From contig JBBBWG010004002.1 of NCBI GenBank assembly GCA_037176905.1, positions 1 to 64,000 of the forward strand: a DNA stretch of 64,000 nucleotides. The letters run 5' to 3'. The translations under genes and the position numbers were made by a program. The stretch comes from Azolla pinnata. Its lineage: Eukaryota > Streptophyta > Polypodiopsida > Salviniales > Salviniaceae. Positions 1 through 11,966 of the stretch are shown here, piece by piece. Each line of letters opens with the position of its first letter. Position 1 is the first letter of the stretch. The notes under the pieces are model-generated. The model did not search any database, had not been told where the DNA came from, and saw only the letters and a program-made list of their open reading frames with translations.

Positions 1-20
1 ATCAATCAATCAATCAATCT
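1..20. repeat. (ATCA)n microsatellite
   Basis: Five ATCA units open the window. The inverse motif, three to four ATTG/ATTGATTG units, lies at about 109-127, so the two could pair as a hairpin arm in single-stranded form. Confidence 0.8.
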
Positions 21-2040
21 CTTCCTTCCTTGAACCAAGCTCCCTTCCCTGAACCTGCTGCACTTCTCAATCTCTCCCTCCCTCTCTCTTTCCAACAAAA
101 CCATGAATGAATTGATTGATTGATTGGTTGAAAAGAAGCTGCTTGCTTGCCAACGCATACATCCCATGGCCTCCTCCCCCCGTCCTCCACTTCCTTGTAT
201 ACATATCCATCTTCCATCTTCTTTCCTGCCCACCACCCTGCTTCTTAGCCCCGCCCCGACCTGCAACAAACCACCTCTTTCTCAACCCTAAACCAGCATC
301 ATACATATTTGTATCTACCCATCTATCAATCTATCCACGGAATCCCTGCGCGCCGCTCCATTTCCTTGGTTGGGGATTTGGCCCCATCCAACCCCTCCCC
401 CCATCTTCACCGGTTTTCTGCGTTCACTGTGAACCCCCCCCCTGCATGCATGCCTTTGCCCCTGTTGTTCATTACCCCTCCCATCCCCACGTACATGTGC
501 TCCAAAACATGTATGTAGACTTCCTCCTCCTCCCGTCTTCTTCCTTTGTTTTTCGCTATTTACTGCCATTCCATGATGTACTACTAATTTTGCATCCACC
601 CGAGATCTACTCGGAAATCGCTTGTCGCCGCCCGCTCTCCAGTTGCGCTGATTCTACGGCTCGGATCCTGGAGCGCCATACCCCCCGGATGAGGTCATTT
701 TGCTCGATCTCTTCTTCGGCAGGGCAGGGCAGGGCCGGGCCGGGCCGGGCCAAGGCCACTCCCCAACAACAACCAAGAGCTACTTACTCGTCCGTCAAAG
801 CCATGAGCAACCAAGGAAGTGTTCATGCATGCCCATCGCCACTCTCATGATTTCCATGATGCTCGGGGCTTCCTTGCTGTATGCTATGTGGTGTTTTCCA
901 AAGATGTATGTATTCTGGTCATCAATCTGAATAACACAATCTTCGAGTTCTGGGAGGCCTTGTTTTTGTTTTTCAGACTTCTTTGGAGGCAAAGGATTAT
1001 ATTGGTAGCTCCGCCATGTTTTCTCTTCTACTCGTCCAAATCGTCCAAGGATGAAAAGATCAATGTCCCCAACTACTGGGCTTTTTGGTCACAAAATCCG
1101 CGGCACTCGATCCGTTCCATTCCTACAATGTATTCACACAATGCTGCTAATCAGCAGGCTTTCCCTTGTATTGCTAGTGTTCCAAACTTCCACAGCTGTA
1201 AAAACATTTCCACTTCAATGCTATTGCATATTGGATACACGCACAGTTTTGCTCTGAACCAAGTCGGACATATTATGTGCAGCTGCTGCTGTCGTCGACG
1301 AAAATCGCTTGCTTGAATGAATCCCTCCATATTGCATTCATTCACGGTGTGGAAAGAAATACTTCATTCATCCGAATTGCCTCAGGAACTTGAGCCACTA
1401 CCATGGCGATCCATCCATTCCATGTTTTCTTTCTCCTTCCCTTTGTTTTTTTTTAACAGAATTTGAAGGTGCCATGAACTCGCATCATCAATCTCGGTGG
1501 CAGAATAACACGGAAACTTCCACTCTCAAACAGAAGGGAGCGAGCGGGTCTTCTTTTTCCTCGTGTGAAATCGGAGGAGGAAAACATTGGACTTTGAAAG
1601 CTGTAGTGGCAATGTCATGGAGACTTCCGCACGGATACAACAAAGGGAAGTGGCGCGGTCCTCGTTTAAATTCCAGGGAGCACTAGATCTTCATACCCAA
1701 GTGCACAGATTGCTCGTGGGCGCTTCAGATCTGGAATTTCTGCGGAGTTATTCCAGTTCACGCAGGAACCTTGACATAAGATGCCAAAGGCGGGCTGCAC
1801 TTTCCTCCTGAAAACAAATGAAATCGGGTGTATGATCGATCGAATTGGCCCACAAAACCTCACATCTCCAACCGATCTACGGAAATGAATAGAAAAAAGA
1901 AGAAGAAAAGATTAGAGAAGAATGAATTTGTTCGTGAGATCATGTCAGCGTGCTTCCTGTTTGGGTATTCCACACATTTCTTTCTGAAATCGCAGGGGGT
2001 ACAATATGCAGTCTTACATACTACAGTTCTCTTTCCTGTT

Positions 2041-2298
2041 CGCAGAATAATACACTATTTACTGCCGTGGCTCATCCAGCTCCGTTAGCCTCCGATTGCA
2101 ATCTGGAATGCATCCACGATTTCCCCGTTCGCGGAATAATAATACGGCGGTCTATTTACTGTTGTGGCTCATCCAGCTCCATTCGCCTTCGATTGCAATC
2201 TGGAAGGCATCCACAAATTGCATGGAACCATCCGCATGATTTGGTGATTGCAATCTGGAAGGCATCCACAAATCACATGGAACCATCTGCATGATTTT
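2041..2298. repeat. Nested tandem repeat, two levels
   Basis: Two imperfect copies of an approximately 85-90 bp unit (2041-2122 and 2131-2219) share 'tatttactg', 'gtggctcatccagctcc' and 'gattgcaatctgga'. The end of the second copy is itself duplicated as a 53-54 bp unit (2192-2245 and 2246-2298), which shares 'gattgcaatctggaaggc' and 'catggaacca'. The inner pair is more alike than the outer pair, so it is the younger duplication. No coding potential is seen. Confidence 0.85.
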
Positions 2299-3211
2299 GC
2301 GCTGGCAAACGCTCCCAAGAATCTGCATTGTTTCATGCCATTAGCTTGTTGTGCTTGCACAGTTACTTGATCCAGCATGTTTGTTCCACTGCATGACTTT
2401 TGGCTTTTATTTTCTTTGGCCATCACAGCAATAATCCAGCTTAAGATTGCCCGGGTATTTTGAGGATATCATTTCCTTGAGTTTACAGTAAAGCATAAGC
2501 ATGGATTCACGGAGGAGGCGAAAGCGAATCTACAAAGAGCAAATGCGCGATGTGGGGCACTAATATATATGTACACTTGAGAACCCTTATATTTAATTAA
2601 ATATACACAGCAAGCATGATAAAAGCTTGTGATTCGTATGGAAGGCAGGAATCACAGCTTGAAGGATAAAAACAATTATAGAAAGGATTTTGGGTTTATG
2701 CGTAGCTTCACCCCTCATGTTTTGATTCAAAATGAGACTCTTCCATTCATGTATGCAAAAACTAAGTCGCCAACCCATGGAGAGAGAGGATATTGAGAAG
2801 AAGCAAAGGACCAGAGAATAAGTTTGTCTTTCTAGTTTTCTGTTGTGGATTTGCAAGCCTGCACTCTAGATTGTATGAAATTTCCGAACCAATGGGGGGT
2901 TCCTGCATCAATTTTTGGAGCATACTGCTTGCCCCCATTCAGAAACATGCCCCAAACAAGCGTCAAAGTTTGCTTTCAAACATGCCCATGTCACTTCAAA
3001 AAGAAGAAAAACTCCATACGAATACTGCCACCATTAAGATTTGAATAACTATCCCACTCAAAGCTTTGAGATGCCCAATACATCTTGAAGAATGACAGTG
3101 CCTACCAGTTACAATACCCTGAAACCATGAACCTTGCCATTAAAAATTACCAACTCTTAAAATATTAAGTTCAAGCTTCTTCAAACTCGGTCTTAGACAT
3201 TATTAATTTCA

Positions 3212-6200
3212 TCATGCATTCACACTCTCCCTTGCGTCGCCATGCTTCTTTATAGCTGTTGGACCGAGATCTTCCTTTGATTCTTCAGCGCAAGATTTTG
3301 CTGTAGGAACGGATTGGACTTTCAGCAGAAATTCTCTGACGAGCTTGGTTGGCTCCTCGCCTACACATTTGCACAATTTGCTCATTTCAATAACCTTATT
3401 CAGAATGTTAGACGAGTGATGCTCTTGATTTCCTCACATCAATCGTGCGTGGACGTATGATGGATGTATGGATTGTTTCTGCGACTATGCTGTCAATATT
3501 CCTTCTCATATTAGCCATCCATAGAAGCATAATTTACAGATAACTTCTGCTTTAATAAAACCTTCAAACTTTACATAGACCATTCCTGAACGTCTCATTT
3601 CTAGAAAAGCTGATCCTAGTTGATTATATGTACCTAATCCTATCAGTGCATAGACATAACTCAAGCTATAATTCACCGATGGTGAACGATCACATTTATA
3701 TTTACCAAGTCTCGGTACTTTGTGGTTTCCCTCATGATAAATCACCAACGGATCTTTGAACTTCGACACCAGTTCTTCATTTACTGTCCTCAAATAATCT
3801 AAAGTCCCTGCCATCAGTAGAGGAAAACCAGAGAGAAAACATTCATTCGAAGACACAATTGTGGCACATATTGAGGTTTTTGTGAATTGAATGGCAGCAT
3901 GTTCACAATAAATTTAGTGAACCTTAGAGAGCACAAGTTGATTGGAAAGGAGAATTACAGTACCATTCATATTCGCAAAATAACATGTACCTATAATGTG
4001 GACAGATGGACAGATGACAGGGTCCGAATAGCATTGATGCATCATCTCTGCATTGTTGAACCCAGCACCGGCAATCAAAATGATGAATCGTAGGGGAGGA
4101 TGATTTTGTAAAGCGAGCCCCTAGAGACAAATGGAAGAGGTAAAAATCATGTAACAGACTAGAGTAGAAGAATAGCAAAAAATGTTAAATAAGTGGCCGC
4201 CATCAAAAGTACACCTAATAATTTATTTGGAACTGTACCGAGTATTTGGAAAATGGGAAAAAAATACCATCCAGGTGATATTTCCAAAGGAGTTGCAAAA
4301 GGATTTGCGAATGAAAGTAATAGTTTAAAGATGGGTTTCCATAGTTTTAAACTGAAACTTTTACAGAACCCACATATACCATGCCTATAATAATCATATT
4401 CGTTTCTCTGAGCATAATATTACTCCTTTTGAAAATAACTGAAGGTGCTATTCTAGTTGGCTATCTAAAAGAGTTTTGTGAAAAAAGAAGAAATTAGGTA
4501 CATATTCTCAAGATTATGATGATACCTTTTGTTGTAGACCTGCAAAGGATGCTGCGAGGACACCACCCTACACAAAATAAACAGACCATTAATTGAAAGA
4601 TCACTGAATCTAGAATTCCATTTATCCATTAATCAACAATTGGTTACGATTTACCCTTCAAAAAAATATAAAGATTCACATCTGTTTGCACAATAACACG
4701 ATCCTAATTGCTATTTTTGCAGCCTACATTCTTGCCCCATCTTAGGTGAAAGATCACTTCTAGAACTCGCTTAAATTACCAACCTGCAATCACCACTTAG
4801 GTGATTACGAGCCTCTCACCCTTACACATAGGGCTTATCCATCCTTCTTAATAGCAAAAAGATTTAAATTCCTTAGCATTGCAACTCCATAGTATTTGCT
4901 ACGCAAACAATTCAGCTTCCATGCCTTATCTTCCCAAACTGCAGCTAGTTTACGTGTATCACCAAAGAAAATCTGTTTTTGAATTAAAAAATTAGCAGCA
5001 ACTGGGTACTTCCATCATTTTAAATAGTTTGAATAATTGACAGGTGTCCTGTGCTAAAATCTCCCTTATCCTTATTAATGTAGGACAGAAATACAGAAAA
5101 CATGGTACAGGAAAATATTACAGGTAGAACCAACCATAGAAAACCCCATTAAGCCATCAAAAGGACCGTGTTTCTCCATATAGTCAGTGATGAACTGTCT
5201 GCATTCCTCGAGATTGGTGTATGCACTATAGTCCTGTAGATACGTGCGGACATATAAGCTCACCTTCCTAGAATGATAATGGATCACTTATATTCATGGC
5301 CTTCTCCTCACCTTGTTGGCTTGATACCATTCGAAGTAGGGACCAGGGAAAATGGCTTCCACATCAGATTTTCCTTGTGCAGGAAATGGCCCATCCAGAA
5401 AAGTCTGATGGAACAGAGAACAGACAGAAACCTCGATCAACAGTACGGATAAGCTTTTTATATTTAGGGATTCGATTAACAAAATGACTGTCTCCACCTT
5501 ACCTTCGAGAAAAGTCGCAATAGAAAGGCGAATTTATATTGAATAAATAGAAAGAATGCGAGCTGGATAGCGCAAAGTTCAGAGCACTGGCACAATCGCT
5601 AAAGCATAGATCTACTCGTTAAGAAAAGGATTTACAAAGAGCAGATGATGAAGAAAAAGACGAGTCAATTGTTTAATGGAAGAGAAAGAAAGAAGCCAGT
5701 TTAAATACTAGAGCACAGCTCAACTGAAATAAATTCTAGGTTTCGCAGGGAGCTTAAAATTCAGGGACACAATGGCTAAAGGATAGATCTACTCGTTAAC
5801 AAATGATTTACAAAGAGCAGATGATGAAGAGAAAGATGAGGAAAACGTTCAACTGAAATGAATTGTAGGTCTCGCAAGGAGCTTACCGAAGAAGAAGGAG
5901 AAGACGGAGAAGGAGAATGCAACCTGGATAGATTGAAGTTCAGTGCACTGAGACCATCGCTATAGCATAGAGTTACTCGTTAACAAGAGGATTTACGAAG
6001 ATCAAATGATGAAGAGAAAGAAACCAGTTTGAATAGACTACAACTCAACTGAATGAATCATAGGCTTCGCGGGGAGCTTGCGTAAGAAGAAGAAGAAGAA
6101 GAAGAATGCGGGCTGGATAGCTTAAGGTTCAGTCCACCATCGTTATAACATAGAGTTACAAAGATCGGATGATTCAAGAGAAAGATGAGGAAACCGTTTT

Positions 6201-6488
6201 CAAGGAAAGTGAAAGAAACAAACCAATTTGAATCGAGTATCGAAATGAATGATTAGGTTTCGCAAGGAGCTTGGAAGAAGAATGGGGGGAACCTCAGGCT
6301 GCGACGATCCAAAAACCAAAGAGAGATAAAGAGCTGACCATGTCTAGCAGGTCGCGGATGGAAGAATCCCAACGGGAGATTTGCTTGTTGAAGATCTCGG
6401 CACTGGTGCGGAATCCATGGAAGCAAAGGACGCGAAGCTTCTGGGGGGGTGCCACGGGGGGGTTGAGGGAGGGATCGGAGCTAACCAT
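3212..6488 (-). CDS. FSH/OVCA2-family serine hydrolase
   Basis: An alpha/beta hydrolase of the FSH1/OVCA2 family, 278 aa, probably a cytosolic esterase; its substrate is unknown. Seven exons join in frame with GT-AG borders: 6488-6339, 5404-5312, 5233-5135, 4567-4526, 4120-3991, 3807-3706, 3432-3212. Family blocks in order are [13 protein letters not shown] near the N-terminus, [15 protein letters not shown] at 52-66, the nucleophile elbow GFSMG at 111-115 (Ser113, cut by intron 3), [10 protein letters not shown], and [10 protein letters not shown] with the likely catalytic His200. Intron 1 is filled by a tandem repeat. The last exon adds about 70 residues beyond the conserved PRL block; it is less conserved and is the least certain exon, although its phase fits. 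The start is the first ATG ahead of the conserved core. Confidence 0.85.
5560..6275. repeat. Four diverged tandem copies inside intron 1
   Basis: Units of roughly 160-220 bp recur from about 5560, 5755, 5917 and 6106. Shared words include 'ctggatag', 'agttcag', 'tactcgttaa', 'ggatttac', 'gatgatgaagag', and a closing 'gtttcgcaaggagctt'-like word. Copies differ by substitutions and indels, and the second lacks its left part. The array makes up most of intron 1 of the serine hydrolase gene. Confidence 0.85.
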
Positions 6489-6650
6489 GGCGAAGACGAC
6501 GGAGAAGCAGCTGGACGTCCTCCTTCTTCAATCACTGTTTCTAGTATGAGCAGCTGCATACTACTGCTGCTGTCTCTCATTATTGTTGATCCACAAGGGG
6601 ATGCACGTGGGGTTTCGGCGTGCACATCCCACGGACTTTCTCGTGTTGCT

Positions 6651-6916
6651 AAGGAAGAAGAAATCCAAAAAGAAGAAGAAGAAGAAGAAGAAGCAGAAGA
6701 AGAGGAAATCGAGGAGGAGGAAGAAGAAGAAATCTAGAAGGAAGAAGAAGAAGAAGAAGAAGAAGAAGAAGAAATCTAGAAGGAAGAAGAAGAAGAAGAA
6801 GAAGAAGAAGAAATCTACAAGGAAGAAGAAGAAGAAGAAGAAGAAGAAGAAGAAATCTAGAAGGAAAAAGAAGAAGAAGAAGAAGAAGAAGAAGAAGAAG
6901 AAGGAAGAAGAAGAGC
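6651..6916. repeat. GAA/TTC tract with 39-42 bp higher-order period
   Basis: About 265 bp of nearly pure purine on the + strand, mostly GAA. The word 'aaatctaga' or its variant 'aaatctaca' interrupts it, with its 'tct' at about 6733, 6775, 6814 and 6856. The spacing of 42, 39 and 42 is always a multiple of three. The tract lies 160-430 bp upstream of the serine hydrolase ATG and is pyrimidine on that gene's coding strand. Lysine-rich open frames through it are simple consequences of the repeat. Confidence 0.95.
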
Positions 6917-7845
6917 TTTTAATGCAGGCATGAAAACTTCACGTTTTGAGTTGTGAGTTGTCAAGCTTCATCTTTCCTTGTCAATTCTGCGCTGAATCTT
7001 GTGTGTATCTTAATCCACAAGAAGCTTCACCTTCTTTTCAGCACTGAATCATTAGCACTCATTTTTGTTCACAAGCACATCGATCAAGACAAGGCAGAGG
7101 TTCTGATCCACAGAGCTTGATAATTTGGGGCATAGTTTTTGGTGTTTTTACAGCACTTTGTTCTGATCTGTGACCTTGTTCAACCTGTGCCACATACATA
7201 ACATCAGCATTCTAGTGTTGAATGTTTGGCTCAACTACTACCTGGACATGTTCATATCTTGCTGCAGCAAAGTTGGTTCTGTGATTGATTAACATGTTCC
7301 GAGGAATGGCTTCAATCTCTTCAGGTGGTTGGATTGGAACAGAGAAGTTATCGTTATAAGAAATGCTGAAGCACTGCTATTTTCCTGAGATCATTCAGAA
7401 GAATGTTGATGCAGACAAGCATTGACCCTTTGAATTAAGAGATTCCAAATAAGTACCCGCTAAATTAATTCCCATCTTATTTCTTTAAGACTCAGTTTCA
7501 GACCCTTCTGACATCAGTTTAGGGTCGATCCTATGTGAACAAATATAACATTGGTGTCTTATGTATAGTACAACAAACAGTTACGTATTTGAGTCGTGTG
7601 TATCGCGGGCAAAATCTTGGCTTCAATCCAGGCGATTCGGAATCAAGAGGTTTCAGAAAACAATTTGACTTGGAGCTCAACTCTATGAATAGTAAATACA
7701 TACCGGTGTCTTCTAGTATATTACAAATAGAATAAATACCCATAAAGAGGTTACCAAGTAGTAACTTGTAAGCTACATTCATGCAACAAGCAACTAGAGG
7801 TTACTTCCAAGGGTGTAGTTGATATTAACTTTGTACAGCTGGCCT
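6917..7845. other. Intergenic spacer between two minus-strand genes
   Basis: This holds the distal upstream flank of the serine hydrolase gene and the 3' flank of the ABC1K3-like gene that ends at 7846. I see no further coding exon, RNA gene or repeat. Confidence 0.5.
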
Positions 7846-10800
7846 TTATACAGAAAGAGGTGGTGCCATCGGTCGCAGAAGTTGTTGGAGTAATCTAGCT
7901 GCAAGTCTTTGAGTAACTCCGGTTAGAACTTGACCGCCAATAGCCTGTGCTTCCGGTTCCTGAAGAACCTGTAAGCCCTTGACAAGGTTACTGAAACTTG
8001 AACAATAACGTACAAATGCTTTCCAAATATTTGGACATCAAATTTGCATTCAACACATCCTAGAACAAACTACAGTTTTGATGATGGTCCATTTTCTAAC
8101 CATGCTAATATTTGCTGGTAAAAGCAGGTTCTTACATAAGAACATGTGAATGGATCTTTCACTTTATTTTGAGTAACTGATTGTTTACCTGTAAAATTGG
8201 TTGCAGTACCGCAGGATCAAAACTCTCAGATGTTCGTAAAAGACTCCAAATTCGCATAACCTGATCTCTCAATTCAAGCATGGCAGTCAAATCACTTCCT
8301 TTAAGTTGCAGTAGATTCAAATCATTTGTGCTCGGCAAAATATTTCTGAGAGCTTGTGGTACTGCATTATACCCTGCAAGTGCAGTACCAATGATCATTG
8401 CCTCAGAGACTCTGATGGCCTCCTTAACTACAAGATTTCTCAGCTCCTCCCCATCAGGCCCAAGAAGAAGCTTGAACACAGGCTGTAATGCATCTTTGGC
8501 AGCAAATTCAGAATCCTTTTTCCCCTGCACAAGTAGATTTTCTAGCCTATTCCACCTGAAGTTCGTGAAGAGTGTTAGGATAAAACAAAATAGATAAGGG
8601 TAAAACAGGGCAATGATGGAAGTAAAGATGATCATTACCTAAACTTCCCATCTTTGAAGAGCAGTTCAATAAGGGCATCCCTCAGGTAAGGATTAGGATC
8701 TGTCAGCAGCCGCTTGGCAAAATATGGATACGCTGCTCCTAAAACTTTGAAATTAGGATCCGTATATAATGCCAGCCCCTCTAGCACAGTCAATGATCTC
8801 AATATGAGAGCATAATATGCTGGAACTGTGGAGAAAGTAGGTTATGTGAGGCCCAAAATAGATAAAAAGAGCTACAAAGCTTAAACCTGAGAAAATAATA
8901 ACTTGCTTTCATCCAAAGAAACTAACCATCAAAAGGATATTCATATAGAACAGCTCCCAAACCATCAACAAGGGTTTTAAAATTCAGTTCACTGACAGAA
9001 GCATTGAGAGCATCATCAAAAAACTCCTTCAGCGCTGGAGCTATAGGTGAGACATCAATATCTGGAGATATGAAGTCAAGAGCATAATAGTCACGCGCCA
9101 TCGCATCATAATCCCGGTTCACCATGTGGACAACATGACCTATGATTGCAAATCTTGCTTCTTGTGGGGTCTCACTCATCATTCCAAAGTCCAAAAATGC
9201 AAGTTTTCCATTATCCATCGCTAGCAAATTTCCAGGATGTGGATCAGCATGGAAGTAGCCATACTCTAAAAGTTGGCGCAAGCTGCATTGTATTCCAGTG
9301 TTCACAAAGTCTACTAGTTTGAGACCCTTCTTCTGTATAACGGATTGTTCGCTAAGTTTTGTGCCTTCAACCCAATCCATGGTTAAGACTTTCCCACTCG
9401 TATAATCCCAATATATTCCAGGTACATAAACATCTGGTCTATCACCATAAAGATCCCTGAAACGTATTGCATTCTTTGCCTCCTGAAAGCCAACCAAGGG
9501 TGGCAAATAAATTGTAAGGCTTTGAGTGTAAAAAAGGCTCTAGAATTTTTAAATGTTATAACAAATATTATGGCAGAGATCATAACTTTCTACAAGATAT
9601 AATAGCACACAGACCATCAGTACATAACCTCAGATCAGGTGGCAGTTATATGATCATTGTTTTTAACCATATATATCTCAGAAAATACATGATAAGACAA
9701 AGAAACAAAACCTGGACATAATTTAGCTCCTGATACACTCTCCTTGCAAACTCCTCCAGTAGTGCAACAACATCACTGGTAACAATATCGACATACTTAT
9801 TTACGTAGAAACACAATCCCCGTAGTAAGTAGAAATCAAGTGCAATTGATTCTTCAATACGAGGGCGCTGCACTTTCACTGCCACAGTTTTCCCAGAAGC
9901 CCTCAATTGGGCTTTATAGACTTGCCCAAGGCTCGCAGCAGCAATTGGTTTAGATGATATAGCTGAGAAAATCGACTCCAGTGGTACACCTAGCTCTTTC
10001 TCTATGCATGAAAAAGCTTCAGCATCGGGAAACGTAGGTAATGCATCCTGAAAGATGCACTCCCGTGAGATCAAGAAACTATCTAGAATATTTCCAGTAC
10101 AACAACTGATTGAAACAGTTTTTTTACTTCGCATACATGAGCTTTGAGTGACTCACCTGAAGTTCCGCAAGCTCCTCCAGGTACTCTGGAGGACAGAGAT
10201 CTGGCCTTGTTGAAAGTCCTTGGCCAACCTTCACAAAGGTAGGCCCCAAATTTGTGAGCTTCTTTCGAAACTCAATCGCGCGTTTACGCTTATTTTGGTT
10301 TATCTGATCGTTTCTCTGATCATTAAAAAGATCAAAACAAAACGATCCCAGAGACACGACTACTTGAAGGGTCCGTCCTACAACCTGATTAGAACAGAAT
10401 GATTTCACATTAGATAGATATACAACAGCAACATGAGAGAAAAAAGAAAGAAATACAAACTGTGTTGATAAATACCCACACAAAACAGCACTCTACATAA
10501 TATAAGAATGAAATAGATGAATACGACTATAAACACTTCCATCTCTACAGAATTGAGAGGACCCCAATATTTGTCCAATGAACAGAAAAGAATGTATTGT
10601 ATCTGCAGAGTCAAGACTGGTTCTCAACTAGTAAAGTTCCTACCTTTCAAAAAGAAGCTAACATGATTGCTAATTTCCAGGTCAGGTCAGGGAAATCTTG
10701 ATGCAAGAATGACCAAGCTTCATATGGGATAATAGATATTACTGTTTCTTAACATAGAAAGTTTCTGTTAAAAATTTCCAATGAGATATATCAGACTCAT

Positions 10801-11966
10801 AAAATGGATTCGCATACTTCAATGTAACTGCTTCTTGTTGTTCACCTTGTAGAAAGAGTTTCTAATCAAATACATTTACAAGGCTATAACACATGCTACA
10901 AATTGTTGACAACACTCCAACCATCAATATTGACTCGCCCTGAAAATAATTTGATCATTAACAGACTCCCCACTAACATGTACGATGAAGTGATTAGAAG
11001 ATAAACTTGTGAATATACAATAAACAGAAGCAGGCACATTGCCTGCCATGGATTTCGGTTAAATGAACAGGGTTTTGTCAAATCGTTGATTTGACTTAAC
11101 ACTTAAATTCACATTTCAACAAAGGTGATAATCTGTGTTGACAGACACAGATGCATTTGGTGTAGAGGTATGTTGACAAGATGCAGTAATTGGAAGTGCT
11201 ACAACTCTGACACAATAATACTAGTTAAAACGTGTCACTACACCATCAGATAAAATGGCTTTCTCTAACTCGGTTTTAAAGAAAACAGTTTTTGATACGA
11301 CCAGATTTAAGAATCAGTAATAATCAGGATCAAAACATTCCTTATATCAGCCCGCTTCACATTCAGATGTTTTCACACATATTTTTGGCAGAAAGCCTCA
11401 AAGATCTCCATTTGTATGCATTCATATAGTTTGCGAACGCGAATTAAAAGGTTCAGACCAGATGATTTGTTTCTCCTAATTAAGAAATAAAAATAGAGAT
11501 GACTAACCGCCAAAGGTCGCCATTTGTACCTCTCCGCAAGTTTGACAGGATCGTAAACTGCAGCATTTACAGCTCTACCTTCAGCTCTGGCTTCTGCAGT
11601 GGGATCTTCGTTATCTCTTCGGGAACCATTCTTGGAAGCAGCAGAACCATCCCACTGCCTTGCCGAGATCTCTTTTCTGCTTTTACTCAAGCTATCGGAG
11701 CTAGCGTTCGTGATCACAGAGAAGGATCCATCGCTCGATTTACTGCTTGCTGCAGGCCTTTCGGCCAGCACGGATGTGACAAGGGCTATGGATTTCGCAC
11801 GCACATATCTCGAAGGGACGGGGGAGGAGAGCTTGTGGCGGACGGAGATGGGGGAATGCAGGAGAGAGCGAGCCGAGGAGAGGTGTTGGCCGAGGATCGA
11901 GACAGCAAAGCTATCGGAAGGTTTCTCGTTGCAGCGGGAAAGGATGGAGAGGGAGCTGCAGGCCAT
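7846..11966 (-). CDS. ABC1K3: Plastid ABC1-family atypical kinase, ABC1K3-like
   Basis: A UbiB/ABC1 (aarF-domain) kinase, 751 aa. Seven exons: 11966-11508, 10384-10157, 10047-9712, 9482-8927, 8825-8639, 8555-8189, 7968-7846, all GT-AG and in frame. Exon 1 gives a Ser/Arg-rich, transit-peptide-like N-terminus. The core shows the KxGQ motif as KVGQG (205-209) within GLSTRPDLCPPEY, the Ala-rich loop IAAASLGQ (264-271), HADPHPGN (419-426) and DFG (439-441). The long C-terminal part (FKVLGAAYPYFAKRL, WNRLENLL, LQPILQ, QRLAARLLQQLL) matches my memory of ABC1K3 rather than other plastid members. In Arabidopsis, ABC1K3 sits in plastoglobules and affects prenylquinone metabolism and chlorophyll breakdown. 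The family call is firm; the exact orthologue is inference. Confidence 0.92.

Larger units (their letters stand above)
1..3211. other. Gene-free left flank
   Basis: I recognise no gene here. The first kilobase is rich in C and T and holds open frames on both strands, but none has a recognisable domain and their composition follows the simple-sequence bias. Visible structure is limited to an ATCA microsatellite at the very start, its inverse (ATTG-type) near 109-127, a GGGCC/GGGCA run around 721-754, and a tandem repeat at 2041-2298. The right part is 3' flank of the serine hydrolase gene that ends at 3212. Confidence 0.5.

Noticed and set aside
116-850. A 244-codon open frame at the left end.
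   Set aside because: Pro/Leu/His composition follows the CT-rich DNA; no domain, and overlapping frames on both strands are equally open.
6583-6933. A Lys-rich 116-codon frame and related Glu-rich frames.
   Set aside because: They are direct readings of the GAA repeat and have no other content.
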